DNA from: Dimargaris cristalligena
Lineage: Eukaryota; Kickxellomycota; Dimargaritomycetes; Dimargaritales; Dimargaritaceae
DNA: 45,162 bases
Direction: 5' to 3'
Assembly: GCA_027576995.1 (NCBI GenBank)
Contig: JANBQC010000187.1
Location: 1 to 45,162, forward strand
Below, in pieces: positions 23,380 to 34,775 of this stretch. Below the pieces are notes generated by a model. It was not told the DNA's origin. It ran no database searches and saw only the letters and a list, made by a program, of their open reading frames with translations. The position numbers and the translations under genes were made by a program. How positions within the stretch are numbered: the stretch's first letter is position 1; each line of letters starts with the position of its first letter.

Positions 23380-25495
23380 GGTGGACAAAAGGGTGTAGAA
23401 AAAGGGGGTGAAATGTAGTGCGGCTACTGAAAGGGTAAGAGGACAAACACGGTACTAAAGGTAAAGATTTAGGTCAGTTACTAAACTACTTAAAAGGATC
23501 ACAAGCAGCGGGACAATGTGAATCACTGCGGGGGGGTGCATCAAACTAGCGGAATCGGTGTGCAGGGGAGCGGAGAAGGAGCCGAAGGCGGGGGAGTGGG
23601 GTAAGGACGGGGAGAGCGAAGCCAAGACGAGAGAAGAGAAGAGGAAAGGAGTGCTAGCAGCGGATGCCTCCCATTGGCCAGGCGAGTGAATGGCCCATAT
23701 GAAACGTTTTAAATAGGCGGGCAATACATAGTCTCCTCAAAGGAAAAACCCTCCTATTGTTTCTCGATAGATTCCATGCCCAAGCCGGCGTGTGGCTAAA
23801 AATAGCCCTACTAGACACATTGTAAACCTATCCCATTTAGACAGGCTGGATCTTCCCCAAATTAGATTGGGGTATAGGTGATAACTTAGGCCTCTAAAGC
23901 ACCTGGCCTGACAATACATTGAGGAAATAAGAAGCGAACCGAGTACTTAGAGGCCCATTCTTGATCGCACCTCCTTATACGAAAGGATATAGGCCATATA
24001 AAGTAGTTGCGAACAACACCAGCTTCTGATGATCCACGTATATGGGACGCAATGGGAATGATTGACGCATGTTTGGTAAAACCAACTAAACAAATAACTC
24101 ATAATTAATCAATTTGACCACAACCCCCAATTAACCACCTGGGAATGACGGGTATATCGGCGAGAAGCTATTACCCCGCACTGTTTACGATGACCATGGT
24201 ACACATCACTACTGTTGTAAAGTGGCAGAAATATATCCACATACACTATGCGAGCCAGCAGTAAAAAATCATTCACAAGTCTCCTCCTATTCCCAGGCCG
24301 ATTTAAATACAATACCGGCTATCGATTGCTCGGCATTCAACGAAACAGCCGGGATTGGTGATTTAAATAGGGTCAGGCACTGTTAATACCAGTATTCATA
24401 TATATTGACGGTCAAGAGATCAACAAACAGAATGTGAGAGTAGACATGGCAGCTAAAATGCCACCTAATTGCCACGAGCTCACTCGCTACCTATGTCGTT
24501 TTTTAAAATGATTGGGAAGAGTTGGTAACCCAATCTGTCAACTTCGAATATACCCCTTGTATACCATTTGGCTTGGCATACACTAGCATACGGCAATCCA
24601 ACATAACCGCTCTTTTAGAGACTATGGTTGTTATCTAGAACAATTCTGGTTTTACTACGCTTTGGCTATACTGGTAATTTTTGCGAATGTGGTCAAAAGT
24701 CAAGAAATTACTGCTCACCCACCATACGATTACAGAAACTTAGGATATTATATATACCCAATTTAGGATCAACCCCATACACTGTAGTTAAAGACCAGGT
24801 CTTGCCACCAGTTCCGAGCTAGTCCCGACGTGTTGTCCAGCTCGAACCACATATTCACGGACGAATTAAAGTCACCCTGGTTTTTAAGAGGGTTTGGCGA
24901 ATGCTAGTCCCAATGGTGGTAGGAAAAAGGGAACCTTAGAAGGCTCACCCATGAGCACTGCCGCTACACGAGGCCAAGGTAGCATAATCCTATAGTGGAC
25001 CGTCGGGTACGATGTTGAGGCATTCACATAAGTACCGGCAAGGTATATTGCATAGAACAGATAAACGAAGCTACGCTGGGAATTGCTTCTACTGGTACGA
25101 CCTAATTCAATCAAGGGTAGTCATTGTGTCGAGTGAAAACTGGAATGCCCACTATAAACGCACTTTGGGAGCCGCTTTTACCAAATAGAACCACTCTTTT
25201 ACATTTACTGGTTAAGCATAGGCGTGTTACCTAGACTTCCTATAGAGTGGTGGGAGAAATCCTAAGACATGAGTGGATAAGGTAAACGGACGAGTATCTG
25301 GGAAAATTAAATAGACGACCCTCCCCCGCCACCACCAACCACATTTGGGTAGGCAAAAAGTAGAGTGGGATGTATAAGACAAAGAATACGGGGCGGGCCT
25401 GTGGTGTTCCCCCTTTTCTCCTCTTATTCCATTAAAGCGCTTGCCGTTGGATCGATTTGCTGTCTATCCTTCAATTTCACTAGCCACGCATCACA
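23380..25495. other. 2.1 kb intergenic region between divergent genes
   Basis: Separates SEC53 (minus) and RPL27 (plus) and should hold both promoters. Frames at 23455-23724 (-), 23737-23919 (-), 24109-24312 (-), 24628-24822 (+) and 24884-25114 (-) show no family, and several lack an ATG. None is called. Confidence 0.5.
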
Positions 25496-26665
25496 ATGGT
25501 CAAGTTCATCAAACCCGGAAAGGTAAGGTGTCCCTCGACTATTTACATGCTGCCATCATCGACCCGTCACCGAATGATCCCGCGTCCGACTGACCGACCG
25601 ACCGTACAACCAAACGAACGAACGACCTACCTATCGAACTCACAATACCATCTCCCCTAACGGATACCTTGAACGTACGGACGGATGGATGGGTCTATAT
25701 TGCCCATCCGTGTTGACTTCGTCGGTTACCGGATGATAACGCGCGCATACAGATAATCATAATGGACCAATGAACTAATGGATGGATGGATAGAGAGATA
25801 GATGGCCAGACTGCGTGCCTGTCGGTTCCTGTGTCCACCCACCCGTTACCGATTCAGGTCACATTCGAATCACCCGAACGTCCCTAAACTCACCTACCCT
25901 GCCCATCCCTTTTCTCCCTTCTTCCCCTAATCTACCCATTCCCCAGGTCGTCATTGTCCTCCAAGGCCGTCAGGCCGGTAAGAAGGCTGTCGTCATCAAG
26001 AACGTCGACGAGGGCACCAAGGAGCGCCCCTACCCCCACGCCATCGTGGCCGGTATCGAACGTTACCCCCGAAAGGTGACCAAGCGCATGTCCGCCAAGA
26101 AGGTCGCCCTCCGCTCCCACGTCAAGCCCTTCATCCAGGCCGTCAACTACAACCACTTGATGCCCACTCGTTACGGTTTGGAGCTCGAGGACCTCAAGGA
26201 CTCCGTGGATGCCACCAAGCTCAAGGACCCCTCCCAGAAGCAGGCCGCCAAGAAGTCCCTGAAGGCTTCTTTCGAAAAACGGTAAGTAGTCGGCGAGAGG
26301 TTTTGTGTGTATTCCTGCCCTGAATTGTCGGACCCGGGTTTTATTTTTAATTGGCGTTTTGGTACTAGTTATTGACTGATCCAGTTGGTACTTGGAAAGG
26401 AATCGGTGTAGTGATAAACCAACTTCTGGTTTTGTGGAATTTATTCAATAGTGAATATCACCGTTCTCTGTATAAATAGTGTAATTAGTCGAATTGTACT
26501 ATTTGTCTGTACTAGATCGGTTGTATACGGCTCTATGTGTTACTCCTATTCACCTGCTAACAACTATTATACAACTCTGTATCCACCCCCACCTACCCCA
26601 ATGTCCCTCCATCCAGCTACACTGCCGGCAAGAACAGATGGTTCTTCACCAAGCTCCGTTTCTAA
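25496..26665 (+). CDS. RPL27: 60S ribosomal protein L27 (eL27)
   Basis: Structural protein of the cytosolic large ribosomal subunit. Three exons: 25496-25522 (MVKFIKPGK), 25947-26281 and 26617-26665, with donors GTAAGG and GTAAGT and acceptors CCCCAG and ATCCAG. Total 136 aa, the usual eL27 length. The KOW-type start (MVKFIKPGKVVIVLQGRQAG) and the C-terminal NRWFFTKLRF are diagnostic. Exon 2 is strongly C-biased at third positions, as expected for a highly expressed gene. The introns are long for this window (424 and 335 nt); no snoRNA with clear C/D boxes was found in them. The last exon is only 16 codons and would be missed by simple ORF calling. Confidence 0.97.
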
Positions 26666-27156
26666 GTGCATCATTTCCACTTCGGTTTCCGTTGTACCTT
26701 TTACCTCCCCCATTAACGCTTCCACCCCCCTCTTCCCACCTACCCTTCAGCAATAAAAACCGCGCGTGTGGCTTAACGAGCCCCGATTAGTGTGGATATG
26801 TGTATTATTTAAGTTAGTTTGTCTTGCCATATCATTTTCCTTTTAGCAGGGTTCCGGCCATGCCATTCTTAATTTGAATATCGACTATTCCAAATCAATA
26901 TAACCGGTTAGGTATTTTCCAGAACGGCCGAATGGTGTGATTCTAAAAGGCCATGAAAAGAAGAACAGAGAAACACCATTGTGCATGTTGGTCTGGATCT
27001 TAGTTGAGAGGGACCCTGAGCCGCCGATACCATTACTCGCTTGATACAAATTATTTAAGCGTTTAATTCGTCGATTTCACCCTATAATCAGATTCGCACT
27101 TTCGATTTCCCGAGTATGTTGGTCGTATTGTATTTGACCCGCTAAGTTGGACAAGT
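26666..27156. other. Intergenic, RPL27 3' flank
   Basis: No gene is supported; pyrimidine-rich RPL27 3' UTR followed by AT-rich sequence. Confidence 0.45.
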
Positions 27157-27510
27157 TCACGAAACCAAAGGAGTGGCTAGTATGCGGAACATGTCTTTGA
27201 AGGAGGTATGTTTGGCACACTGCACTGATATTTCCTCTAGTAGTGACTGCTCGACATACATAGTAGTAGGCATGTCCGACCCTGATATGCAAGAGTTGAA
27301 AATAAAAAGGCTTGCCTCATCCAAACTTATGTAGCAGAGAGTATGTGAGGGTAGTGGGGGAGAGATAAACCTTACATGAAGTAGAGTGTCAATAGGAATA
27401 CCAATTTCGCTTACAGTTACAATTGACAGCCATATAACTTGGTTTGGACTATACGGCCGCATAGTGAAACTGCCTCCAGCTCGCCTTGAATGAAAGAAGG
27501 CACTGTCCAT
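27157..27510 (-). CDS. Hypothetical small protein, low confidence
   Basis: Uninterrupted frame of 117 codons from an ATG in a good context (aggaATGG), with a TATA-like stretch ~90 bp upstream in the complement. The N-terminus is basic (MDSAFFHSRRAGGSFTMR) and could be a mitochondrial presequence; the C-terminal part (SLLEEI, SFKDMFRILATPLVS) looks protein-like. GTAAGC and GTAAGG donor-like sites interrupt the middle, so a spliced form is possible. No family recognised; it may be non-coding. Confidence 0.25.
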   Translation of the reverse strand: MDSAFFHSRRAGGSFTMRPYSPNQVIWLSIVTVSEIGIPIDTLLHVRFISPPLPSHTLCYISLDEASLFIFNSCISGSDMPTTMYVEQSLLEEISVQCAKHTSFKDMFRILATPLVS

Positions 27511-27826
27511 TCCTTGTCTATCGATACTCTCCCCCCCTAGTGTAGAGTCCTAACCCCATACACCACCCCCCTATCTCTATAAAAATAAGTTGCACGCACC
27601 CCAAATGGCAGGAGCCGCGCGATTCCTGGTCCTACCTATTTTATAATAGCCCCATTCTCCATTAGCCATATTTACTTACTTTTTACAAACTTCCCTTTCA
27701 AGTCGCCCGGGCAGTCTAGTGCATTTCCTAACCATTCCCTAGCCCAGTACTCTTTCACTTGTGGATCCCACCAAGTCAGTTTCGCTTTAGTGGTCAACCC
27801 CCTATTTTACCCGACGATTGTATACT
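27511..27826. other. Intergenic, likely promoter of the TMEM242-like gene
   Basis: Pyrimidine-rich, with no ORF. Shared 5' flank of the plus-strand membrane protein gene and the uncertain minus-strand frame. Confidence 0.4.
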
Positions 27827-28841
27827 ATGCCAGCCTCCAAGACCGAGACTGGAAAAGGTAGTGGCGGTAGTGACCAGGAGCCAGAGATGTCAACGGTCCA
27901 AATGATGGCTCTGGCCGGTGGGGCCTTTGCCGTGGGGTTGTTTGGTTCACTATGGCTAACTCGCAAAAAGTGTAAGTCGCATTGCCTTTAAAGGAGTCGT
28001 GTCGTAGTTATATTGGTCATTACTCTGATACTCTGGTCACCTCCCACCTACCTATCCATTCTCTTTTCAACGGGGTGGTCATTGGTTAGGCTGCCGTGGT
28101 GCCTTGGACGATGGTCTTACTCACCCCGAAAAGCCCACTAGTTCCAAACCGGACCTAACCAACCATGTCGTACCCCACAACCTGATTATCATCTATACTC
28201 TACTATATTTAAATTCCTTCAGCTACTGGCTTCACTCAACACCCTAAAGTACTGGCCCGTATGAGCCAATCCGCCGTGCACAAGGACGCCCGTAAAATGG
28301 CCCTCAAATCACTTGGCTACGCCACGGCGATGACATTCTCCGCTGCCGGATTAGTCGTCTTTGGGGCGGGCGCTCTCACAGGAACGAGCAATGTAAGTGA
28401 TATGCCCGGACTGTTGTTTTACATTGTTCTTTCCGATCTCTGGTCCTATTAACCAACTGCATCCCTTTTCGGTTAAAGTATTATCCCGAAACGGAGGAGC
28501 CGGTCGACGTAGTGTACATGAGCTAGTCAAAGCAATGTGTACCGTCGCTCACCTAAACACCATTTAATTTGGTTTGCCCATCCCGACATATATATATATA
28601 TATATATATCACTGCACTTATCGATGAATCCCGCCAGATTCGGGAATTTTCTCTTTGGCTCACGAACTTTTCCCGCGATAACTTGCGGGGTCTAAAGTCC
28701 AAGGCAACCCAGGAAATGGAACAGACCCCTACCAAAGATATTGACCAGGAGTGGTCAAACCTGATGTCCAATTTCCAAGATAGCCCGCCGCCTGCAGAAG
28801 AGGTGCCATCAATAACGGGTTCGTCCGAACCCAAGCCATAA
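27827..28841 (+). CDS. TMEM242/DUF1358-like mitochondrial membrane protein
   Basis: Three exons: 27827-27971, 28223-28392 and 28638-28841, in matching phases, 172 aa. TM1 lies at about 26-45 (MMALAGGAFAVGLFGSLWLT), followed by RKK; TM2 lies at about 80-105 within ALKSLGYATAMTFSAAGL. The order TM1-KK-loop-AL(R/K)xLG-TM2-(N/R)(D/E)F resembles animal TMEM242, an inner-membrane protein linked to ATP synthase and respiratory-complex assembly. This is recognition by pattern, not by search. A 30 nt in-frame exon (28479-28508, YYPETEEPVD) with usable splice sites could be included, but the join without it matches the family better. The tail is acidic and Pro-rich. Confidence 0.6.
28587..28609. repeat. 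(TA)n microsatellite in the last intron of the TMEM242-like gene
   Basis: Run of alternating A/T between the donor at 28393 and the acceptor at 28637. Confidence 0.9.
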
Positions 28842-29579
28842 TCTACCTTTTATATACAGCTTAGATATAATCACACTGCTTCATCATAGTAGTTTATAAA
28901 TACAGGTCCTTCTATTGAATTAAAAATCGAGCCAGACAGACTTACTAAATCTGATAAGCACACCCGGGGGCTACACGATACCACATAGTAGATCCAAGTG
29001 CGGTAATCCGCTCACATGGAGGTTCAAAATAGGGGTAAATTATGATACTCAATCAAGGTGATTGCGGCCTTTATGGTTTTGAGAGACACGCCTGCGTATA
29101 CGATTAACCGAGATGAAGGGAATGGGTGGGTGGGAGGTGACTAGGCCGATTTTTTTGGTAAAGTTCGGGGTGGTTTGTCTGCGTTTAAACACCTTTGTCC
29201 GCCTCCCAATGAATGGTGCTGATCTAGCGAAGCTTTTATCGCCCTGGTCGACAGATTTGATCTTCGCAGGTTCCGCCGTCACGGCAGTGGATTCCTTTGT
29301 GATGACAGTATTGCCGTAATTGTTTAGTCGATTTTATTACTTTGGCGGGTTTCTACAGGGTAATCATTTGTCCGGATAGCTAGTTTCCCCTGGGGCTCGT
29401 TTGTGAGGAGGACATTACCACGACTAAACTAGGATGGATGTCAATTGTAATGAATTCATATATTTGGTAAACCGACCCTCAATTAGAATGCTCATATATT
29501 CCCTGTGTTGCTTTTGTATATCTTTATATCGGTGTCAGTTAGCACAATAAAAAATCCAATACATTCTCATCTCGATTGA
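28842..29579. other. Intergenic between convergent genes
   Basis: 3' flanks of the TMEM242-like gene (plus) and of the 131-aa orphan (minus). A minus-strand frame at 29049-29282, open back to about 29297 behind an AG, is basic and protein-like (KVFKRRQTTPNFTKK) and may be an extra 3' exon of the orphan, but no good donor-acceptor pair joins them. Confidence 0.4.
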
Positions 29580-30085
29580 CTATCGGCCATTCCTTCTTCT
29601 TCCTAATTCATAGTGTTTCAAATGGCTAGGTGGGGGGAGAGAGAGACGAACACGCGTTTGACATGGCGAAATACCGACAAGTATCAGGTGGAAATTGGGG
29701 ATGGCTCCCAGACCTCTGGGCCGCTTCGTTATGCGGGTGAGATTTTCATCGAGCAGGCGTGTGTACGAGCGATAGAACAGGGGGTAGTCTCGCCAAGGAT
29801 CAGCCTACCGAAAAGGCATTAGGATGGGGCCAAGTCTAGGTTATCTAGGTCTCGACGTGGTCCGGGTTTCTGCGGGTAAAAATATAGCCCCTCCCCCTTA
29901 CCATTATCCTCTACCTTGGAAATGGGCTGGGTGAAAGTCACAGAGCAGAGAAGGTTCGGACGAGAAGGCTTCAACAATGGTAACTGCAAATCTTTTGGGC
30001 GCCTAGTCCAATCGACTCTGGGTAGAGATTCTTTAACAACGGTACGTTTATAGAAGCGGGCGGAAGTAAAAAAACAAAGCGACAT
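29580..30085 (-). CDS. Two-exon orphan, probable mitochondrial protein
   Basis: Exon 1 is 29915-30085 and exon 2 is 29580-29804, with an intron of 110 nt (donor GTAGAG, acceptor GGTAG, a CTAAT branch-like site). Phase 0 joins ...FTQPISK to ADPWRDYPLFYR, giving 131 aa. The N-terminus MSLCFFTSARFYKRT is basic and lacks acidic residues, like a mitochondrial presequence; the rest is rich in Arg/Lys/Pro and hydrophobic strands, as in small mitoribosomal proteins. A better-looking donor (GTAAGG, 9 nt further on) would give an immediate stop. A polypyrimidine-CACCTAG near 29628 suggests an alternative last intron (donor GTATTT) with a shorter C-terminus. Family not recognised. Confidence 0.5.
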
Positions 30086-30483
30086 ATGGGAAGCAGGCGT
30101 GGCCGTCGATTGGCTTTACGGGTCTAAACAACGGAGCCTCGGGACAAAGGAACCGGTCGGCTAGGGAAGGAATTTTCGGCCACTACGAATGGCGCCGCTA
30201 GTTGGGTCGGAGCTGGGCATGTATTTTGTATATATATATATACTGCATGCCTCCAGCTTCTGGAAATACACAACGATCTATTCTTTCATCATTTACATAT
30301 CGACTTCATTCGACTCTTGACCCGTTTTGCTTAAGTGACTCCATCGGTCCACACAATTTCCCGGTACTTTACCACCCCCAGTGGTCTTCGTTATCACCCC
30401 CGCCTTACATCGTTGGCGTTGGCCTCCCCTTCCCCTCCTTAGTCCCCCAATAAACCACCAAGCCCAGTCCCAATCGCCCCATC
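30086..30483. promoter_or_regulatory. Bidirectional promoter region with (TA)n
   Basis: 400 bp between divergent genes (131-aa orphan to the left, small secreted protein to the right). A TA run at 30229-30242 could act as a TATA element for the plus-strand gene ~240 bp upstream of its ATG. Confidence 0.35.
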
Positions 30484-30750
30484 ATGTTATTTTCGGCCCG
30501 ACTCTTCCTCTTCTTTGTTGCCATCGTGCTTGCCATTACCGTCCACGCCATGGACACTACTTTGCCCCATCCTCCAACTGCTTCCAATTCGGTGGTTACT
30601 CCTACCGTGGTAAGACCCCAGAGGCGTCTGTGGGGTGCGCTAGGCGTGGCTACTACCGCTTTGCAGTTAGCTTCCCCAGTATACGGTTGGGCCAAGGAGA
30701 AAATTACCGGAAAGAAGGCGAAGGCTACCGACACTTTGCCTACCGCTTAA
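30484..30750 (+). CDS. Small secreted protein
   Basis: 88 aa, single exon. MLFSARLFLFFVAIVLAITV is a clear signal peptide, with likely cleavage after VHA (residue 22). A Thr/Pro-rich linker follows, then RPQRR at ~44-48, a possible dibasic (Kex2-type) processing site. The rest is an Ala/Leu-rich segment predicted to form an amphipathic helix (LWGALGVATTALQLASPVYG) and a Lys-rich tail. No cysteines in the mature part. Function unknown; size and composition fit a secreted peptide or small effector, but this is inference. Confidence 0.55.
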   Translation: MLFSARLFLFFVAIVLAITVHAMDTTLPHPPTASNSVVTPTVVRPQRRLWGALGVATTALQLASPVYGWAKEKITGKKAKATDTLPTA

Positions 30751-31577
30751 AGTAGTCGGTCCCCTATGGACTATAGCCAGCATCACATCCATGCCAACAC
30801 AGCGCATCTACCGCCCATCTCTTCTTTAGTTTATATTGTCCAGCATTATGCATCCCCATTGATCACTTGTAGAATAAATCGACCTAGTAGTTATCAACAT
30901 TAAAGATAGATGGTAGTGTTGGAGCCCCTCTCTTATAAATGGGTATTAAGTCTCTCTTAGCCGGAGATAACGGAGGGGTTCCATAGTAGTCCCTCACTAG
31001 CTGGTATACGCTAGGATAGGTAGGCGAATCGTACCTCTCCCCCCCTCTTCATTAAATATGGAGCAGTATCACTTTAAACAAGTAGGGGGGGCTTCACAAG
31101 AGCCCCTCCCCTTAGTACCCACCGCAGTATTCGACTGCTATGAAATCTAATGGCTGGAGGGCACGTGATTGTGATAGTCACCTGCAGCTGCATTGGCTGA
31201 CTATGCTAAACTACCCTCATCCCTATTCGTCGGGGAATTTGACTATGTTACAGGCCATTGGGATGGACCAGATGGCTTACGACGCTGGACCACCTCCTAG
31301 ATAAGACAATTGGAGTACATTAGAGAGTGAAAACCACCAAATGAGCCACCGCCAGATTTTTAGTCCGATTGGAGAATAGAATCCTACTGAAGCAAAGCAT
31401 TCTTCGTTCCTTTACAATCGCTCTTTTCTAACGGTATTACCCCCATTCATCCATTAGTTTTCTTTCTTTCTTTACTCGCGAGCCCGCTGTCCAAGTCGCA
31501 GCCCACCTGAAAGTCCCCGCTTCTAATTAAACCACTAGGGAGACCACTGCCAGTCCATTCCAACCAAAAACATCTCA
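30751..31577. other. Intergenic, PAM18 5' flank
   Basis: 830 bp without a supportable gene. It includes C-rich stretches and a ttctttctttcttt pyrimidine tract close to the PAM18 start. Confidence 0.45.
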
Positions 31578-32422
31578 ATGGTAAGCTATCGATTGCGCGG
31601 TTAATGTCGACTCCATATCCCTTAAATGCTCTTGAAGGCCCTCTGAATTACCTCCTCTATCAGCGAGTCTCTCAATAACATTAAGCTGGAATGGGAGGAG
31701 GAGGGACTTGTAAATGATTCTAACCCGGATTTATATTATGTTTCTGGCTTTTGGTTGAATCTTCCCTCGGCTTGGCAAAATGAACACCTACTCAACTATT
31801 CACCCTCCTTTTGTTCTCCCCTCTAGGCTACCCCACTAACCATCGGTATTGGCGTCCTTACCGCTGCTGCAGTTGGTCGCATGGCCTTCACAGCCGCACG
31901 CCGCAGCAACCCCAACTTCCTTAAATTCGGTGGGGCCGCTGCTTCCAAGTACTACAAAGGTGGCTTCGACTCCAAAATGAACAACCGGGAGGCCTCTCTT
32001 ATACTAGGACTGAAGTAAGTTACCCGACATGATATACGTTACTATGGTTTAGTTGACCTATGCCTTGTGCTATGCTATACAGCGTAAGGGCCATTTGCAC
32101 CTTACCTGAATCTATCTATTTTATGTTCCTATACTCCTAGACTACTCAAGAATAACCATGAAGATGACCTTGTTTTTTTAAAACTTCCATCGTTTTACCT
32201 TAACGACAATAGTTCACTGTGTTTTAACCCCCCTCCCTTTTCCCCCGCCATTATCCTACCCTTCCCAACTGTAGAGAAACGGGCCTTACCAAGGATAAAC
32301 TCAAGGAAGCCCATCGCCGCATTATGTTGTTAAACCACCCTGATCGGGGCGGTTCGCCGTATCTCGCCAGTAAGATTAACGAGGCCAAAGAGTTACTGGA
32401 TACCAAGGCCCGTCGTCGGTAA
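31578..32422 (+). CDS. PAM18: Mitochondrial import motor J-protein Pam18/Tim14
   Basis: Inner-membrane J-protein that stimulates mtHsp70 in the TIM23 import motor (DNAJC19 in animals). Coding exons: 31578-31580 (the ATG alone), 31827-32014 and 32275-32422, giving 112 aa, as usual for the family (human 116). A short N-terminal membrane segment ([13 protein letters not shown]) is followed by [21 protein letters not shown] and the J domain with HPD at 85-87 (LLNHPDRGG) and [10 protein letters not shown], all typical. The initiator ATG directly abuts the donor GTAAGC, so the second exon starts with GCT (Ala2). Convergent with deoxyhypusine synthase, 297 bp apart. Confidence 0.94.
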
Positions 32423-32718
32423 ACTCCATTACAGGCAAATCCTTATTTGGTTGCCGACTCCCCCCCTCCATCCTGCCGGCACTTGGGCGTAATGTTGGCC
32501 TAAATGAACTTCCCTCCTACTCCGTAGCAAATGACCCAAAACTCATAAGGCACGGTTGTTACATTTTAGCCCGGGGCACTGCTCCTTTTCTCATATTATA
32601 CTGTTCTTTATTTGGTTCATCAGTCGAACAAAGCCACATTTAAAACCGAAAAGTATTTCTGTGAAAAATCATCATAAAATAGCTATTATTCACATTATAA
32701 CGATGCAGGATAAACTTT

Positions 32719-34775
32719 CTAGACTACGGGTCCTTTTGGGCCGTCCTTTGCGAAGGTTTCGGCTACTAGGATGGGGAATACCAGCGTGGCTTCGGCATAG
32801 ACCTAGGGTGGTGAGAATAAGAAGGAAATATATAAAAATATAATCCAATTATAGAATCGGGGGTATGAGTAACGCGTATAGCCCAGTATCTGTCCCCCCC
32901 CTGGGGCCCACAATAAATCATGTTTACTGATCAACCAAAATGAGCTGGTACCAACTTGAACACCGGGCGAAGTTTGGCAATAAGAATAGCCACCATATAT
33001 CAGTAATTTCCTACCTTGATTGTCTCGGCCGATGTTTTGATTTTGCCCCAAGAGACGGCCTCATCCGGCCGCGCCCCCGCATCACTCCCATCGAATTCTT
33101 GGGCAGTGTTGATGAAAACTGCGTAGTCGGATCCATTTCGCTGTAGGAATAATTAGACACAAATAAGTACAGATTAGTTAAATATTACAATGTCCCAATC
33201 AGTCGGCAGGGTCCCCCCATGACCATATATCCAGGTTGGTGGGGTCCAAAACAAAGCCATGTCAAGCTGTACAATAGTTGGTGGTAGAGCTAATAAGATG
33301 CCGCCAAACCATCCCTCTACTGCAATCCTACAAACGAATAGGTGATATGGAGATATATAAAAAAATGCCGACCAAGTCGATGGGCTTAGATTGCTATATA
33401 TATATATATATATATATAAACCATTACGGTATACCTACCATCAAGTTGGCATTGCTGATGTGGTGCTTAACCACCCCACCACCGAGAATGATGACACCAG
33501 TCTTTTTGGCAAAGACGGCTTCGTTATTCATAGCGCGAATATCCGATACCAAATCGATGATTAAGCCAGGGTTCCGGTATGTGTGGAAGTAAATCATATC
33601 TCCTAGGGAACCATCGGTGATGGCCGGACAATAGACAGGGATGTTGTTCTAATCGATTATATAGGCAGGGGATGGTAGGTAAAGATGCGTATGGATAAGA
33701 GAAACGTTAGTTGTGTCCCAAGGAAAACCTAATTGGAGGGTCCAGCGGATTCCAATTGATTACATAGTGATATTGTCGCTTCTATATTCGGCGAAAATAA
33801 CAGCCACACTGCTTAGAACGGAACTAAGCTAGCATTGGGAAAGGATCTATATAATAAAAACGGGAAGTACCTTATATGCCCAGTAGTAAACCGAATCTTC
33901 ATTATTGATTTCCTTGCCCAGGCGGTGAATGATCTTGGAGGGCGACCAAATGGTGCCCTGGGTCTTTTGTTCCTCCAGCATCTGGTCTAAAATGGGAATG
34001 ACCCAGTCCTCGAATTTGCAGTAGTTATCGTTAGGCACCAGCAAGTTACCGATGCGGTTCAAACCCTTGCGGCGCAGTTCCGCCCCGGGGAGGGAAAAAG
34101 AGCCGGAGTAGGTCGGGCCGAGGCATTTGATGAAGTCCTCTTCAATGCCGCCGGCGGTGGTAACGACACAGTCCACCATGTGATGCTGCAGCAAATAGCG
34201 GAAGGTTTCGCGAAGGCCCGAGGAGATGAGGTTGGACGTGAAACCCAGGAAGATCTTGCACTTGGTGGCCGCGCGGAAGGCGGGATCACGGTCGTCTTCG
34301 GTATCGTTGGGACCGATGGGGTCATCGGAGAGACGCCACGCCCGCTATAAATAGGATTTCCATCCCGCATATACAAGATATATTTTCAATGAGTTCCCGA
34401 ATCATATACCCTTTGCAAAGTACTACTGCCCCCCCTCCCTCTTTCAAAGAAACCAAACAAGTAATCTACCTATGGTTATGAATAAATCACTGGTTGCCTC
34501 AATGTTTATATCCGGGGCACCGAAGCGTCTAGGGAACCCCCTCACTAAGCTATACTTACCATTTTGTTGATAATTTCAATGGCCCGGCCCAAATGCGTCG
34601 CCTGGAAGCCGGTACGAAGGTAGGTCTCGAATAGGGCCGAGTAATTCACTCCTTGGTTAAAGTCGTAGCCTTTAATGACCGTGGCCGAGTCGGGCATGGC
34701 CTCCGATTTGACCAATACGGCATCGGCCACTGCGGCGGGAAGCGTATCAACCGGGTTATTGGTAGACTGGGACAT
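32719..34775 (-). CDS. DYS1: Deoxyhypusine synthase
   Basis: Transfers the butylamine moiety of spermidine to a lysine of eIF5A (NAD-dependent), the first step of hypusine formation; cytosolic tetramer. Five exons: 34560-34775, 33871-34344, 33439-33648, 33015-33140 and 32719-32802, all phase 0. Total 369 aa, the same as the human enzyme. Motifs: [89 protein letters not shown] and [20 protein letters not shown], with the catalytic Lys at 333. The last exon (28 codons) restores the [18 protein letters not shown] end and overlaps an unrelated plus-strand frame that should be ignored. Divergent from RPL10. Confidence 0.97.
33395..33418. repeat. (TA)n microsatellite in intron 3 of DYS1
   Basis: About twelve TA dinucleotides close to the donor of the 298 nt intron 33141-33438. 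Confidence 0.9.

Noticed and set aside
24884..25114. Minus-strand frame of 76 codons upstream of RPL27
   Set aside because: It begins at a TTG with an upstream stop and no ATG or plausible acceptor; no family resemblance.
25523..25946. snoRNA in the long first intron of RPL27
   Set aside because: A GATGATA-like C box is present but no correctly placed CTGA D box or terminal stem was found.
32556..32843. Plus-strand frame of 95 codons after PAM18
   Set aside because: It overlaps the last exon of deoxyhypusine synthase on the minus strand, which is required to complete a 369-aa enzyme; the plus frame is a shadow.
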